Assembly: GCF_042242105.1 (NCBI RefSeq)
Contig: NC_092023.1
Span: 16,721,433 to 16,785,432 of the forward strand
Direction: 5' to 3'
DNA: 64,000 bases
Source of the DNA: Pempheris klunzingeri
Taxonomy: Eukaryota > Chordata > Actinopteri > Acropomatiformes > Pempheridae
A program made the position numbers and the translations under genes. Each line of letters starts with the position of its first letter. Positions within the stretch are counted from its first letter, which is position 1. The notes under the pieces were generated by a model. The model was not told the origin of the DNA. It saw only the letters and a program-made list of their open reading frames with translations, and searched no databases. Of this stretch, positions 1 through 26,030 are shown in pieces.

Positions 1-1538
1 AATCGTTACACCAGGCGAAACCGAAAGTATGAAGATCTGAACACTTTCCCCTCCATGTTGTGCAGTAGGCACACTTAGGTATATTTAATTTGAACTAGAC
101 AATGAAACAAACAGTTAGATGCTTGAGAGTTTGAAATAATACAACACTGCATGGATAAACCCAGAGGCGGTGTGAGAGTGTCACACAAGGCATGAGTGAT
201 AAAAGACAGACTTTGGTAGATATTTGTCCTCAGTTCCAGCTAAAGGTGCATTTCTGAAATTCTTCTATTAAAATTTAAAGGAAAGTTTAAACTCACTGGA
301 AAATATTACGTAGGAATCCAGCAGTTGATCTGCGAAAATCAAATCTTTTGCTCATATAGCCCTAAAGTCTGTCAAATATACACTTTTTTTTTTTTAATTG
401 ACATTTTCCACCACACCTGCCTCAGTTTCAAGGATTTTTTTTTTTTTTAAAGGATCCCCAACTGTCTTCCACGGTTGTGTTGTCACTGACCATAATTTAA
501 CACCTTTCGGTAGGTGCATTGTGTGTAAAAATAAAAAGCACTTTGAAATGCCCCCTCGAATAAACATTCCTGAAATAACTTTTGGAAAAGAGAAGCAATG
601 GTTGCGAAACTATGCCAAGCATTGTCCTCAGACAAGCACTTAACATAGGACTAAGAGAGTTTTCACACTGGCACCCTCCAAGGGTTAGCTGGCCCTGCCA
701 CAGGGCAGGTTAGCCCAGAGTTTTCAGGGTTATCTCCTGAAAATCAGCTCAACATGTGGCTAAAGTAACCAATGGATTTCTCTCTCGATGTTAAAGAGTA
801 GTTCTACAACACAAACATCACAGCGGTGTGTTACGAACAGGGCCAGCAGAAGTGAATCATACAGCTCTGGACTTTGGCTTAACAATGAGTGTTTGAAAAG
901 GGGCTCAGTTGGCCCATAGCTAAATATATGCAGTGTTACAAGCCCTACAGATTCAGGAAGTGATTTGTGCCAAAAGCTGAGCTTCTAAGTTTATAAATGT
1001 GACGGGTGCGGAACTGCTGTAGCTGTTTGCCCTCCCCTGAACACCCAAGTTAAATCAATTACCTGCCCAATGTTTTGCACAGAAATCATTACAGGAGACG
1101 AATCTCCGTCTTGTCCTTTTTAAAAGGATTAACAGTCTGAGGATAACAGAAAACTCCTGTTGTGTAACATCTTTGACGCAGTTTGTAAAGTGCCCCATTA
1201 ACTTTAGCAGTAAGAAATGATTTGTGAATATCACAAGTGGGTATTTAGACATATCCTGTTACTTCCCTTCAAAGGTTTCACCAGATCACTTATTCCCCAT
1301 TCTGGATGATAAATAAATGACGAGCATATCAGTGCTCTACTTTGTTACCTACTGCAATGAATTGAGAGTATAACAAGTATAAAATCTCTTTAATTTTACA
1401 AGCAACTTGAAAATGTAGAGACAATTATGCTACTAAAACAAGTGACAGTTCATGGGACAACATTTAGTAAACAAAATGATTTAGCGTGTAAGAAAGAGCT
1501 GAACAGTAATAATAGTTTAAAAGAATATATTAAAAGTT
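1..1538. other. Region downstream of kif11, including its 3' UTR
   Basis: This AT-rich stretch holds no ORF I would call a gene. The part next to the kif11 stop codon (about 1370-1538) is probably its 3' UTR. On the minus strand an ATTAAA-type poly(A) signal sits at 1389-1394, about 150 bases past the stop, and no AATAAA lies closer. The rest (1 to about 1370) contains homopolymer T runs near 385 and 440 but nothing I can identify. Confidence 0.5.
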
Positions 1539-15948
<14,410 letters not shown>

Positions 15949-16340
15949 GGTTGCAGAGAGATGTCCTCCTCTGCAAAAACACCGTTACACACTTCACAGT
16001 ATGAAAACAACAACAACAACAACAAACATCAGAAACGGTCTAACTGGAGGTCGGCTCAGAGATAACACTACTGACACAGAGCTCCGACAGCATTTAAATA
16101 TGACTGAAATGTGTCTGTGAACTATTAACGTTCACCACAAGACAGAATTAGCATGCTGGCTAGCGCTAGCCAAAAATAAATTGTTTATCTAGCGTAACTT
16201 ACCGAATAACACAGTTCACGTATCTTCCTCTCCCTTCAACAACCTACTCGCTTATTGTTTCCAGCAGTAAAATGATTTGTGAGTATATATTTATCGTCTT
16301 TCGCCTCCACGGACCACACAGACTCTCACAGACAGCTTCT
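15949..16340 (-). other. kif11: kif11 5' UTR exon and first intron (predicted)
   Basis: The first coding exon carries about 22 bases of leader, back to an AG acceptor at 15971-15972 on the minus strand. A matching donor (GTAAGT on the minus strand) lies at 16197-16202, so a non-coding first exon from 16203 to roughly 16340 is likely, with a 232-base intron. The transcription start is inferred from promoter motifs and is not directly visible. Confidence 0.55.
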
Positions 16341-16445
16341 CTGGCGCACTAAACCCTCAGATAAGAAACATTTGAAAGAGTACTTTTAAATTCAGCTCAA
16401 CCAATGAGAGGAGAGTAACGGCCAAACAAACGACGCTATTGGTCG
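16340..16445 (-). promoter_or_regulatory. kif11 promoter with CHR element and two CCAAT boxes
   Basis: A TTTGAA hexamer (CHR core) is at 16371-16376. Two CCAAT boxes in opposite orientations are at 16401-16405 and 16438-16442, about 37 bases apart. A GGCGC-containing, E2F-like motif is at about 16342-16347. There is no TATA box on the kif11 strand. CCAAT pairs plus a CHR are the known signature of G2/M genes controlled by NF-Y and the DREAM/MuvB complexes, which suits a mitotic kinesin. Factor binding is inferred. Confidence 0.6.
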
Positions 16446-16484
16446 AACGGCTTCAGCGCAGAGCATCACGGGAGGGCAGCTCGG

Positions 16485-16517
16485 TATAAATACCGCCACA
16501 TCTCCACTAGGTGGCGG
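16485..16517 (+). promoter_or_regulatory. CTCF-core match beside a plus-strand TATA motif
   Basis: Bases 16504-16517 (CCACTAGGTGGCGG) match the CTCF core consensus CCASYAGRKGGCRS at every position. A TATAAATA motif on the plus strand lies just before it at 16485-16492. The pair sits about 150 bases behind the predicted kif11 start. It could be a boundary/insulator site between kif11 and the egr2 regulatory domain, or part of a divergent promoter. Confidence 0.5.
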
Positions 16518-16925
16518 CATTGTCCTGAAAACTGTGTTACCTGAACAGCGTGTGCAGGTAACAACTTCGTACGGGTTGTAGTCATAAACCTCTACACAGT
16601 CTATGGTTGTAGTTCATTCATTTTATAGGTATTTTCCATGAGGATTCATCAAAGATAGTTTGAATCAGCTAAACAGGTCGAGGTCAGGTTGTGTGTTAGC
16701 CGAATTTCACATATGTTGAAAAAATATTTGAATATTTCATGACAAATATGAAATCTGTTATAGCACACTTCTGGACATTTATGTATATTTATGGACAGGT
16801 ATATTCAGTATCATTCAGCTTCTGGTTTCTCCTTTATTTTCATTATTTTCTACATTGTAGATTGATATCAAAGACATCAAAACTATGAAGGAACACGTGG
16901 AATTATGTACAAAAAAAGTGTTGTG

Positions 16926-17090
16926 CTTTTCCTTCACTCTGCGGTCCAACTCATCCCAAACCATCTCAGTTGGGTTTAGGTCGGGTGATTGTGGAGGCCA
17001 GGTCATGTGACGCAGCTCTCCATCAGTCTCCATCTTGGTCAAATAGCTCTTAACCAGCCTGGAGGAGTGTTTGGGATCGTTGTCCTGTTG
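16926..17090 (-). pseudogene. Tc1-like transposase relic (C-terminal catalytic part)
   Basis: Read on the minus strand, about 55 codons match the Tc1/mariner DDE domain. The QQDNDPKH motif carrying the second catalytic Asp is followed by PQSPDLNP and the catalytic Glu in a TEMVWDEL context. The N-terminal half and the first Asp are absent. Sequence on the low-coordinate side (about 16830-16900) resembles the sub-terminal part of fish Tc1 repeats and is shared with the element at 58898-59510. It is an old, truncated copy with no coding capacity. Confidence 0.8.
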
Positions 17091-17689
17091 TCCTGAGAAA
17101 CAAACAATGGTCCCACTGCCTGGCCTGCTGCAACTGTGATCTGAACTAGGATGGATGGATGGATGGATGAACACCCTGGAGCAGGAGTTAGACCATCATT
17201 TGTGGGAAATAAAATGAACACAAAAGATATAATTCAAACTCTTTTTGGTCAGGTAATTTGGACTCATGAGCTTGTGCCTAAACTCTCACTCATGGACCTG
17301 TGATTACTCAATTCTTGATTTGGGACTAGTCAAAAAAACATTCCTGGCTAAAGCCCTAGAAGCCTGGTGATGATGACGCCAATGGATTGGGAGCACATTT
17401 CTGTCCAAACATAAAGGTGATACGTTCAATTTGGTTTTGATTTTAATGAAATTAATGAGTTTATCTGAACTATAAAAACTAATGCTTTTGTTTTTGCGAG
17501 CAGAAAAAAAATCAACATATGCAGAATTACATAAAATGCACATTAGCATTTCCTTTACACATATCATCATCATTGCATTGTTGTCGAGTATGAACCACGA
17601 ACACATCGTGCATAACCACCAATTATCTTTACCGTCTTCGTTTAACCTTGTTCTCCTTGTTTTTAAGCCGTTTGTCAATTTCTGTGTAA

Positions 17690-17755
17690 GTACTGAGGAG
17701 TCAAATTCCTTGTATGTGTTGTCCAATAAAGCTGACTCTGATTCTGAACCTCTTT
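17690..17755 (+). repeat. Retroelement 3' tail-like sequence
   Basis: An AATAAAGCTGA stretch followed by a GACTCTGATTCTGA run resembles the simple-repeat tail of fish LINE or LINE-mobilised elements. Only the tail is recognisable. Confidence 0.4.
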
Positions 17756-18670
17756 TCTGTTATTTATTATTATCATTATTAAGTGCAAATATTCCTACTA
17801 AATCATTTCTCTGCGTGGTCTGAAATAAAAGCAGAGCAGACTGACTGTGCCATCAGCCTGCTGTTGAAGCCTCCAAGGAGCAGCAGAGTTGTTAAATGTT
17901 ACCAAAATAACATCTTACTCTCTGGTGCAATAATAGCCATTTTATTTAAGGCTACGGGCAGAAAACCTGTTTTTTCAGAAACATGAGAAAATACACTGAA
18001 GGATGATGTGGAACAGAGGAAGAAACACGACTACAATGTTAAAAGAACAAATAAATATCCAGCCACACTTTATAATTGCAAAAATTGTTCTCTGTGACAT
18101 TCACGTTTTATTCTGATGTGTTGAAGCAGAATTTTAGCCTGTTGCTAATTGCACCACATGGACAAAGATCAATTAGAAAAAAGGTAAATTACTATATCTT
18201 TTATTTTAGTACGACTAAATGGGGAGAAAAAAGACTAATCCACACGGGCAAAACATGAACAAAATCATGTTTCTGAGAAAGCACAAAATGATATATTTAC
18301 AGAAATGCACACACAGGAAACATGTTTAACTGATCACTAACATAAAGTAAAATTCTTAGATGCAAACAAAAATTGACATGAATTTCCATCTAAATAAGAG
18401 CTGATTCTTCATGAACATACAAAGACACAAAGTACCCACAGCTGTACAGATAACACCACCTTTCTCAAAAAATAAAACAGCCCATTTCAAATGATTTATT
18501 AAAATAAACCAACATATCTAATTATTTAATTCTTTCATGCACTTTGTCTATTTCAGATTTATGAAGTGACCAGTGGCGAGCAGCAATCCATCTGCTGAGG
18601 ACCATCCGCCCACTCAGCCCCCCAAGGAGGACGAGGGGGTTGCCCTTTTTGCTCTCATGGCTACCCCTTT

Positions 18671-18672
<2 letters not shown>

Positions 18673-18716
<44 letters not shown>
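18673..18716. repeat. (CA)n microsatellite
   Basis: Uninterrupted CA dinucleotide repeat of 22 units in intergenic DNA. Confidence 0.97.
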
Positions 18717-18717
<1 letters not shown>

Positions 18718-19507
18718 TTATGCGTGTATGGATTCAAAAACACACATGAAAACAGAAAACCCTTTTTGCTGCTCTCTCACATCTGACAGTAACGGTGTAA
18801 TAACTCCTGATCTGGCAGCGGACTGATCCAGGACCAGAAGTGTTTTATCACTGATCTCTCAGCTACCTGCCGTAGTATTCGCCCCGCTAACCAACAGTGT
18901 CCTGTGAACACATCCAGTACCTGACGTCTAGTACACCAGCCCGGTATCTTCACATGGTGCATGAATAGCACTGTAGCAAGGCTTTCTGAGGACATTTCGC
19001 CCGTCGTTCTGTTTCTACAAATTTTCTTTTGCTTTTCACGTGTCATTTCACGCCATTTAGTCTCTACTGACTTATACCGCGCAGAGATGTCGTGTCATTT
19101 GGAATGAGAACAAGTAGTTTGGGCACTCAGGTGAGGCAAACAACAGTAAATGAAAATCTTAAAAATGTGTAGACATGACATGCAAAATTAAGAATTACAT
19201 TAAAGATTAAGAGTGGTATGCTATTTATACGCCATCCCAAAGACCAGGTTGTTTAGCCCATTAATTCAAGTTCACTGAGGCTCTTGTCAAACTTAAGTGT
19301 GACAGATGTGACAGTTTACTAACTGAGTATATCTAAACTATGCAGAGTGGAAAAACTAGAAATACGAAAAAAAACTTGAAATTGGAAAAGTTGATGCATT
19401 GATTAAAAAGAAAATATGACAAAACAGAATGAAAGTAGACTAAAGGTGAAGAATCTGATTTGTGTGGATCAAAGAGGAGGCCGTAACCTTCCTCAGATTA
19501 AAGGAGA

Positions 19508-19690
19508 ACTTCCGTATTTTTAAACCTGGGGCACATTTTTACATATTCTCGTGTCTAAATGACTGGCAGGTACAAAAACATTTGGAGTTGGTCCAGCTGA
19601 TCACCTCAGCTGGCAGTCATGAAATCCAGTGGCAACTGCATGTAGGACCCATTTCTGTCACTCGCACGTCTCGCAGAACAGATTCCATTT
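19508..19690 (+). repeat. Fold-back repeat family, copy E
   Basis: Contains the outer arm: TTTTTAAACCTGGGGCACAT, GTGTCTAAATGACTGGCAGG and GATCACCTCAGCTGGCAG. Confidence 0.72.
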
Positions 19691-20204
19691 TATCAAATGA
19701 ATAAATCCACAATGATTCCTCAAGTAAAATAGGGGGGGCTGGAAAACAGTTTTTTTAAACGCTTTCAGTAATTTTTGTGGCATTTGGTGCACCGACAGCT
19801 GTTACAGCTACACAAGAATCCTGCTGTTTATGTGGTTTGAACTTATAAACTGTATCTCCATTGATGGATCAAAGTTCCCAGTCTGAGTGTGAGCTGTAGA
19901 CTGTGTTTCACTAACTAGCAGCTTCCCCACACTGGCTGGGTATGCGGAGAAATGAAATCAATGAATCAACAGGCCTCATACAAACACTTTTGATTTCTTC
20001 CCACGGAGCTGACATAAAAATTATTTTGGTTCAGTAACTTCCTGCTGTCAGTCAGCCTGGTGAAGGCTGCTGTCCAATCGGCTGCCAGGAGCAGCAGCTG
20101 ACAGACGCAGGACGCTGTTTACAGAACATGAAGTCAGCGTGGATTGGATCACAAAATGCTAACATGGCCCTCATATCTCGCTTCCTATGTGGATTCAAGT
20201 TCTT

Positions 20205-20415
20205 GTTTTTACCACTGACAGGCTCAGATTGTTATTCTAAGTGTCTGATGGAAAGGATCCCTACAGAGACAGACCAGTAAGATCCTTTTGTTTTAACCAC
20301 AAACAGCCGTTATATCGCTCTCTTCAAAGACACCAGACTCCATTGACAAAAACAGTAATTTTACCTCACAGAACAACAGTAACTTAAAACACAAGACCAG
20401 CAGCTCTCGTGGCCT
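20205..20415 (+). repeat. Fold-back repeat family, copy F
   Basis: Contains the inner arm: GACAGGCTCAGATTGTTATT, GGATCCCTACAGAGACAGAC, CAGCCGTTATATCGCTCTC and CACCAGACTCCATTGACAA. Confidence 0.78.
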
Positions 20416-21157
20416 GCTTAGACTGGAGCTCTTTTAATGACGTCATCTCATTGTGTGCTCATCTTGTTCCGTGATAGTTTAACGGCACCAACTGGAGAGT
20501 CAGCTCCACCTGCTGTTTGTCTCCGTCAACCAATGAACTCATATTCACACAACAGACGCGGAAGGAAACAAGCATTAACTCGCATCTTCTTTTGATGATT
20601 CCATGGAAATTTGGGAATTTGTACTACATTTGGGTGGAAACTTCACTCATAACAACATCATCTTGAAATGAATCTACATTATCAGGCTGCTCATAGTGAG
20701 TGCACACCAAAGGCAGCAGTGTATTAGAAGACAGGGATCAACACTGTGCAAAGATTTCAAGAGGTTTGGCTGAACAGCTTGTGCAGGCTGTCATGAAAGT
20801 CTAATGAGGTGCCTCTTTCTGGCCACAAAAACCCATAATCATGCCAATTACTCTTGTGCAAAAACATCTAATTCAGTCTCCATAGGAATATACTTTCAGT
20901 TTTAGAAACTGAGGACCTATAGCATTTTGGCGTTGAACCACCTGGACACCCAGTGACCCTGTGGGTCAGAAAACACCTTTTTTTAAATCAACATCCAGAT
21001 TAATGCCAACGTGCCACTTGCTGTTTGCCACTGCCAAAGCAGTCAAGTGTTCATTCCCAACAGCAGAGTAGTGTACATCAACCTTTAGGCACCTCAGTTT
21101 AACTGTGATGATAGAAGATGTTACGTCTCTGCAGAATTACACAGAGAGAGAGAAGGG

Positions 21158-21420
21158 TGTTAAAGGGGCACTTCACAGATTTTACACATAAAGGTTATCT
21201 TACTCATCGTAGTTACCCCATGTCTGGACTGCAAACATCATATCAGTGTCGCGTTCAAGTGTTGCCAGTGATCAGACATCACTGAAGCGACTGTCTCTAC
21301 CGGTTCCGCAAAGCAAAGGAGCAGCCAAACTTCCTGTGCAGTGTACAGTTTTCCTTTGATGTGTGGTTCAAAGTAAGTATTTCCAGTCTATTTTTCCATT
21401 AACACCAATGCATAAGACAC
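21158..21420 (+). repeat. Short repeat sharing its start with the copy at 60503
   Basis: Begins TTAAAGGGGCACTTCACAG followed by ATTTTACACA; nearly the same start occurs at 60503. Probably a small non-autonomous DNA element. Confidence 0.55.
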
Positions 21421-23289
21421 CCAAGTCATTCATAACATTGCAGTGAACCTGACAGCGTGTTACACACATTAAGATAAGGATTACACAATACAGAACAAAT
21501 AAATAAATAACAATAGAGGTGAAAACATGCCATCAGAAACAATAAATGAATGTTAAAGGACATAGTTACATAATGTGAAAATAAAGATAATGTGATAATT
21601 TAAATGATAAAATAATGATAAAAACACAAATAAATAGTAGGCTTGACTAATTATTATTATCATTTTTTTATTGGACCTGAGTTTCGCGTTCATGTACATA
21701 TTGTCTCTGATATGCTTGCAGTCTAGACACCGGGGTTGGTTCTACTCAGCCAGCGACTTGGCCTCAAAACTTTAAAATTTTCGACAGAAAGCCGAGCATA
21801 ACGCTGTAGTAATGAACCGGGTTGTTAAGGACAGACTGTCAATCATAAAATCAGCAAGAAACATTTTTTGTTTATTGTTTATTCACATATTGCACTTAGA
21901 CTTCCTTGCAGCTCCTGAGGGAAATATCTGGCTCTTTAGCTGCTTAATGCTCCGTTATGTTCACCAGCTGCTGTCTAACTGTTCGCTAACTCTAATGCTT
22001 TTCATCTGAAACGACAATATGAGAGCTGTGAAAGTCAACCAGAACAGTGAAGTTGTGGACAGGACGGCAAAATAATAAGCTGAAACTCACAATAAAGTCA
22101 AAGTGTTCTACATCATCTTCATCATCACGATCTTTAGCAGCTGCCTGGCTTGAACACCTCTGGCCTCCACGTCCAGTCAAAGAAACGTTTCTCTGTTACA
22201 ATCTGCTGTTCAGCAAAAAATCCACTTCATTACCATAACAATTTTAACTGCAAGGGTGGAAGCAAAGTGAGGTGGGAACAATCGTATTGTTCCCCCCCCA
22301 CACACTCACACTCTCTCTCTCTGCTCTCTCTCTCTATCTTTTTGTCATTGGCAGCCCACTCAGACCCCGGGTGATGATGACCCTTTCCGGGGGCGAGGCA
22401 GTAATCCAGAGCGGGCAACTTTGTAGTCGGACTGACAAACGTTGGGCTTCATTCACCTCGAGAAACATCTCCGATCCCTCTCCATCGTGTCCCTCTCTGC
22501 CTCTTTCTCCATCCAGGAGGAGGCCTGGTGGACGACGCCTTGGTGGGACGCAGACGGAGGATTTGTCTTCACTGCAGGTTTGAAGCGAGTTTGTTCTTTT
22601 GTCACATGAGGGTGTAAATACACTTTAGCCGGTGGAGGGATACCTAATGTCACTTCATGACCAGTTTTACTTGGAGATTTCTGCAGATGATGATGGAATG
22701 AATTTGTAGTACAAAACATACTGAGTGGTGAAAAAACTCTATTAATATATTAATATTAATTCTCTTTAGAGCTTGATTTTTGTTCTGTGTCTCCTGGGGC
22801 TCACCTTTAGGATCTGTTCATGGCTTTTTATGTGTTCTAAAGATCTAAACACGTCCAAATATCAGCTGAAACACCTGGAAAACATGACAACAGACAGATA
22901 TAATCAACTTTCACAATTTCAGGCCTTTAGTTGTCTACAAGATAAATATCTAACCAGTGTTTTCAAATGTGAAATAATGCTAAAATGTAGAGATGATCAA
23001 TGTTATTTGTAAAGGTTTTCTTCTCTGGTAGTCAGCTTTCAAATTCTGTCTTTATGGAATGTGGCATCAATATTGCTCTGTGTAACTAAAGTGTGTTTCC
23101 TGGGTGAAACATTGACAGAGTTTGTATTGTTTCCACATGTCCTTCTGCTATCAGTACTAAAGCGGGACTCCAACTTTTACATCTTTTCAAGCATGGAGAT
23201 GCTACAAATCAGCAAAAGGCCTAAAATTAGTTGTTACTTGTCTTCCTTTCACCATTTTGTATGAACAGACGTCACTTTTTATGACAAAT

Positions 23290-23500
23290 CGTAGAGCTGA
23301 CATGATTTGTCGATTACTTGATAAGTCGATCCACCCAAATTCCAGCAAAAGTTTTATTGAAATGAATAAATCCTTTCGTTTTTCTTCAGCAAAACTGCAG
23401 AACCTTATCTGGTTCCAGCTTCTTAAATGTGAGGGTTTGCTGCTCAGGTTGGAGATTTTGAAAGAATTTGTATAAATAGTTCATATTGAAAGCATTTGTG
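23290..23500 (+). repeat. Dispersed GATTAATCGATTAG-type repeat, diverged
   Basis: AGAGCTGACATGATTTGTCG is followed by GATTACTTGATAAGTCGATC and GGTTCCAGCTTCTTAAATG. Confidence 0.6.
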
Positions 23501-24119
23501 CTGAAAATGTAATTCTGATATTGTTCTGAGAGCAGCAACATTGAAAATTTTATTTGAAACTAAACTGTCCAAAGAAGGAAAGTATTTAAAGACAAAATTA
23601 CAGATATACTACATATATTCCTGCCTTTACAGTTTTTATTATTTGCCAACATTTGCTTCGTTTTTGGGCCTTTTTTGATGACTTTGCACATAATTCTATG
23701 GTGTGAAACGTCATATGTGTTCGTTTTCTGTCATCTATCAGTAGAAAAGAGAACTGTAGTGCAGCTACGCTCGTCAATGAATTATTCTGTATTTTTGTTT
23801 TATTTTGTGCTTCTGCTACTAGACAATGAATACTGATTAAGGTTATTGGTTGAGGCCCAAACATTCAGCTCAAAATGATTATTTTATTCATTTAATCATT
23901 TTTTACCTTTATTCTAGGTCATACTGAGATTGGAAATCTCTTTTACAAGAGAAACCTGACCAAGGTAGCAGCTGCACAAAATCACAACACAATGAAAATC
24001 AACATATATAGCATGATATGCAAAAATCCACAATTGAACAGAAGAAATTATATTTAAACAAAGTGGCCTCTGAAGAAAAACAACTTGTTTGGCTTCACAA
24101 ACAATGAAAGTGATCTGAA

Positions 24120-25200
24120 CGCCAGATCCTTCGTGAACCTTATTATCCTCATTTGATATCAGTTGAGAAACTCTGAGCATTACCGGCGACACATTCTAGG
24201 TTGCAGAGATACTGCTGAAGCCATTCACTGCAGCTCCACGGTCATTGATGTGCCTGTCTATTATCCGACACTCAGCAGTCAATACATTTCCCATGAATAT
24301 GCAATCGCTTCTTAGATGGCGTGGTTGCAGAGGCCTGAACCTCCCGAACACTGACTCATCTGCAGGTTCACCAACAGTTTCAACCCAAAATGAGAAATCT
24401 GAGAGGCGCCAGCCAATTTAATATGAAGCACGGGAGCGTATCACAATGATTTATGGAGCTTTATTTGTTATCCGAAATGCTCTGTCGTCTGTTTGGTGTA
24501 ACCAGGCCGAGAGTTTCTCTTCACCAAGAAGGGAATTCTTGTGGTTACTTTCATAAAAGAGTATTATGTACTTTAAGGCCGCGGTGGATCATTTATAAAA
24601 CATTTTCTTGTGGTATTTCATTCCCCAAACTTATGCTACAGGATAAGCCAGGACAAGCATTTCCTTCTTGAATGAGTCATCCACCATTTTACAAAACACC
24701 TACCATTCTGGCACAAGCGCTAGCAGAAAATCCAGATGATTTATGGTGTTTATTTTAAGTCTGAGTGTCTTTTGTTGGAAAAATGAATCAACCAGACTGG
24801 GTCATAGCTGTCAGAGAATGGGGATTTCTTGCCCAAAAGAGACACATTTTCAGAGTACATACAAACTTACAGATCACATAACTAAGAAAATGAATAAAAT
24901 GCCAGATAAGGATGAAATTGTCATGACCCATGTGGAGGAGAAGAGGCAATCAAATTGATCAAATGTATGTGTTTTGCCTAAAAAATAATAAATGTACAAA
25001 GGGAAAGTTATAAAGAGGCAACGAAAGTGAAGTAAAGATGGAGAGAGTTTTTTGAAGACAGACAAAGATTGTTAATCTTCCAAACACATCAATGTAGATT
25101 TGATATTAGAAAAATGCTTTTATCAAGTCTCGAATAGTGCATGAAAAAAGTGGATGACTGTGTGAAGCAGCTACCAGAAGTTAGCATTAGACAAAAGAGA
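24120..25200. promoter_or_regulatory. Candidate egr2 distal regulatory segment
   Basis: A low-repeat segment about 4-5 kb upstream of egr2. It contains two identical TGATTTATGG decamers (24447-24456 and 24737-24746), compatible with PBX-HOX sites, and two AP-1 sites (TGACTCA near 24353, TGAGTCA near 24673). Vertebrate egr2 is controlled in rhombomeres 3 and 5 by HOX/PBX-responsive enhancers. Whether this is one cannot be told from one sequence. Confidence 0.25.
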
Positions 25201-25737
25201 AAAACATGCAGTACTGCGTGAAAGAAGTCGGGAATCTGAAGTAGAAATCATCAAATTTCTTAATTAGGAAGGAAGAAAAAGGTGAACCTATTGTTTTGTA
25301 ACTGCTCACATAATTCTTATTGTTACAAAAGTGACGTGTCAATATGAGGCCTCGAAGGTCACACAGATTTTGCTCGGACAGCAGATGACTGCCTGAAACC
25401 TTTGGCTTGTTGAAAGAAAGCCACAGAAAAGGGGCAGTTCGGTTGTTTTTGTTGTTTTTCGGTGACGTTTGGTTGCAAAAATGGAAAAGAAGGCGGCAGG
25501 CGGTAAGCAGGCTGGCAGCCCCGACCCGAGCGTCGTTTGAGGGTGAAGACAAAGATCCATATTAACAAAAACTGTGGATGACAGATGATTAATCGGCGTG
25601 GTGGGGTCTGCCGAGCCGCCGGACCCCCGGCTGACACCCCGAGCCACCAAACACAAAACCAAAAACCCCCCAGAGCCTCGACGGCCTGGAGGAGCGTGGG
25701 CGAAGGGTGGATGCAGGGCACCGTCCCCACGGAGCAA

Positions 25738-25992
25738 TGTGTGTGTGTGTGTGTGAGTGTGTGTGTGGAGAGAGGAAAAAGAAAGATTCTGTGTGTGTGG
25801 GTGGATTTGTGTGTGTTTGTTCGACAGATTCTGACAGAGAAAGTGTGTGTGGTGGTGTATATATTTGTTACAGACTCAGAGAAAAGCCAAGTGAAAGTGT
25901 GTATTTGTGTGTGTGTGTGTATGATTGCATGTGTGTGTGGGAGTGTTTGTGCATTTCCTAAATGTGTGCATTTGATTTCTGAGTCTGTTCAC

Positions 25993-26027
<35 letters not shown>
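25738..26027. repeat. Interrupted (GT)n-rich tract
   Basis: GT dinucleotide runs are broken by GA-rich and unique segments; the longest pure run is near 25998-26026. The tract keeps several frames open by chance and makes long artefactual ORFs on both strands. Confidence 0.85.
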
Positions 26028-26030
<3 letters not shown>

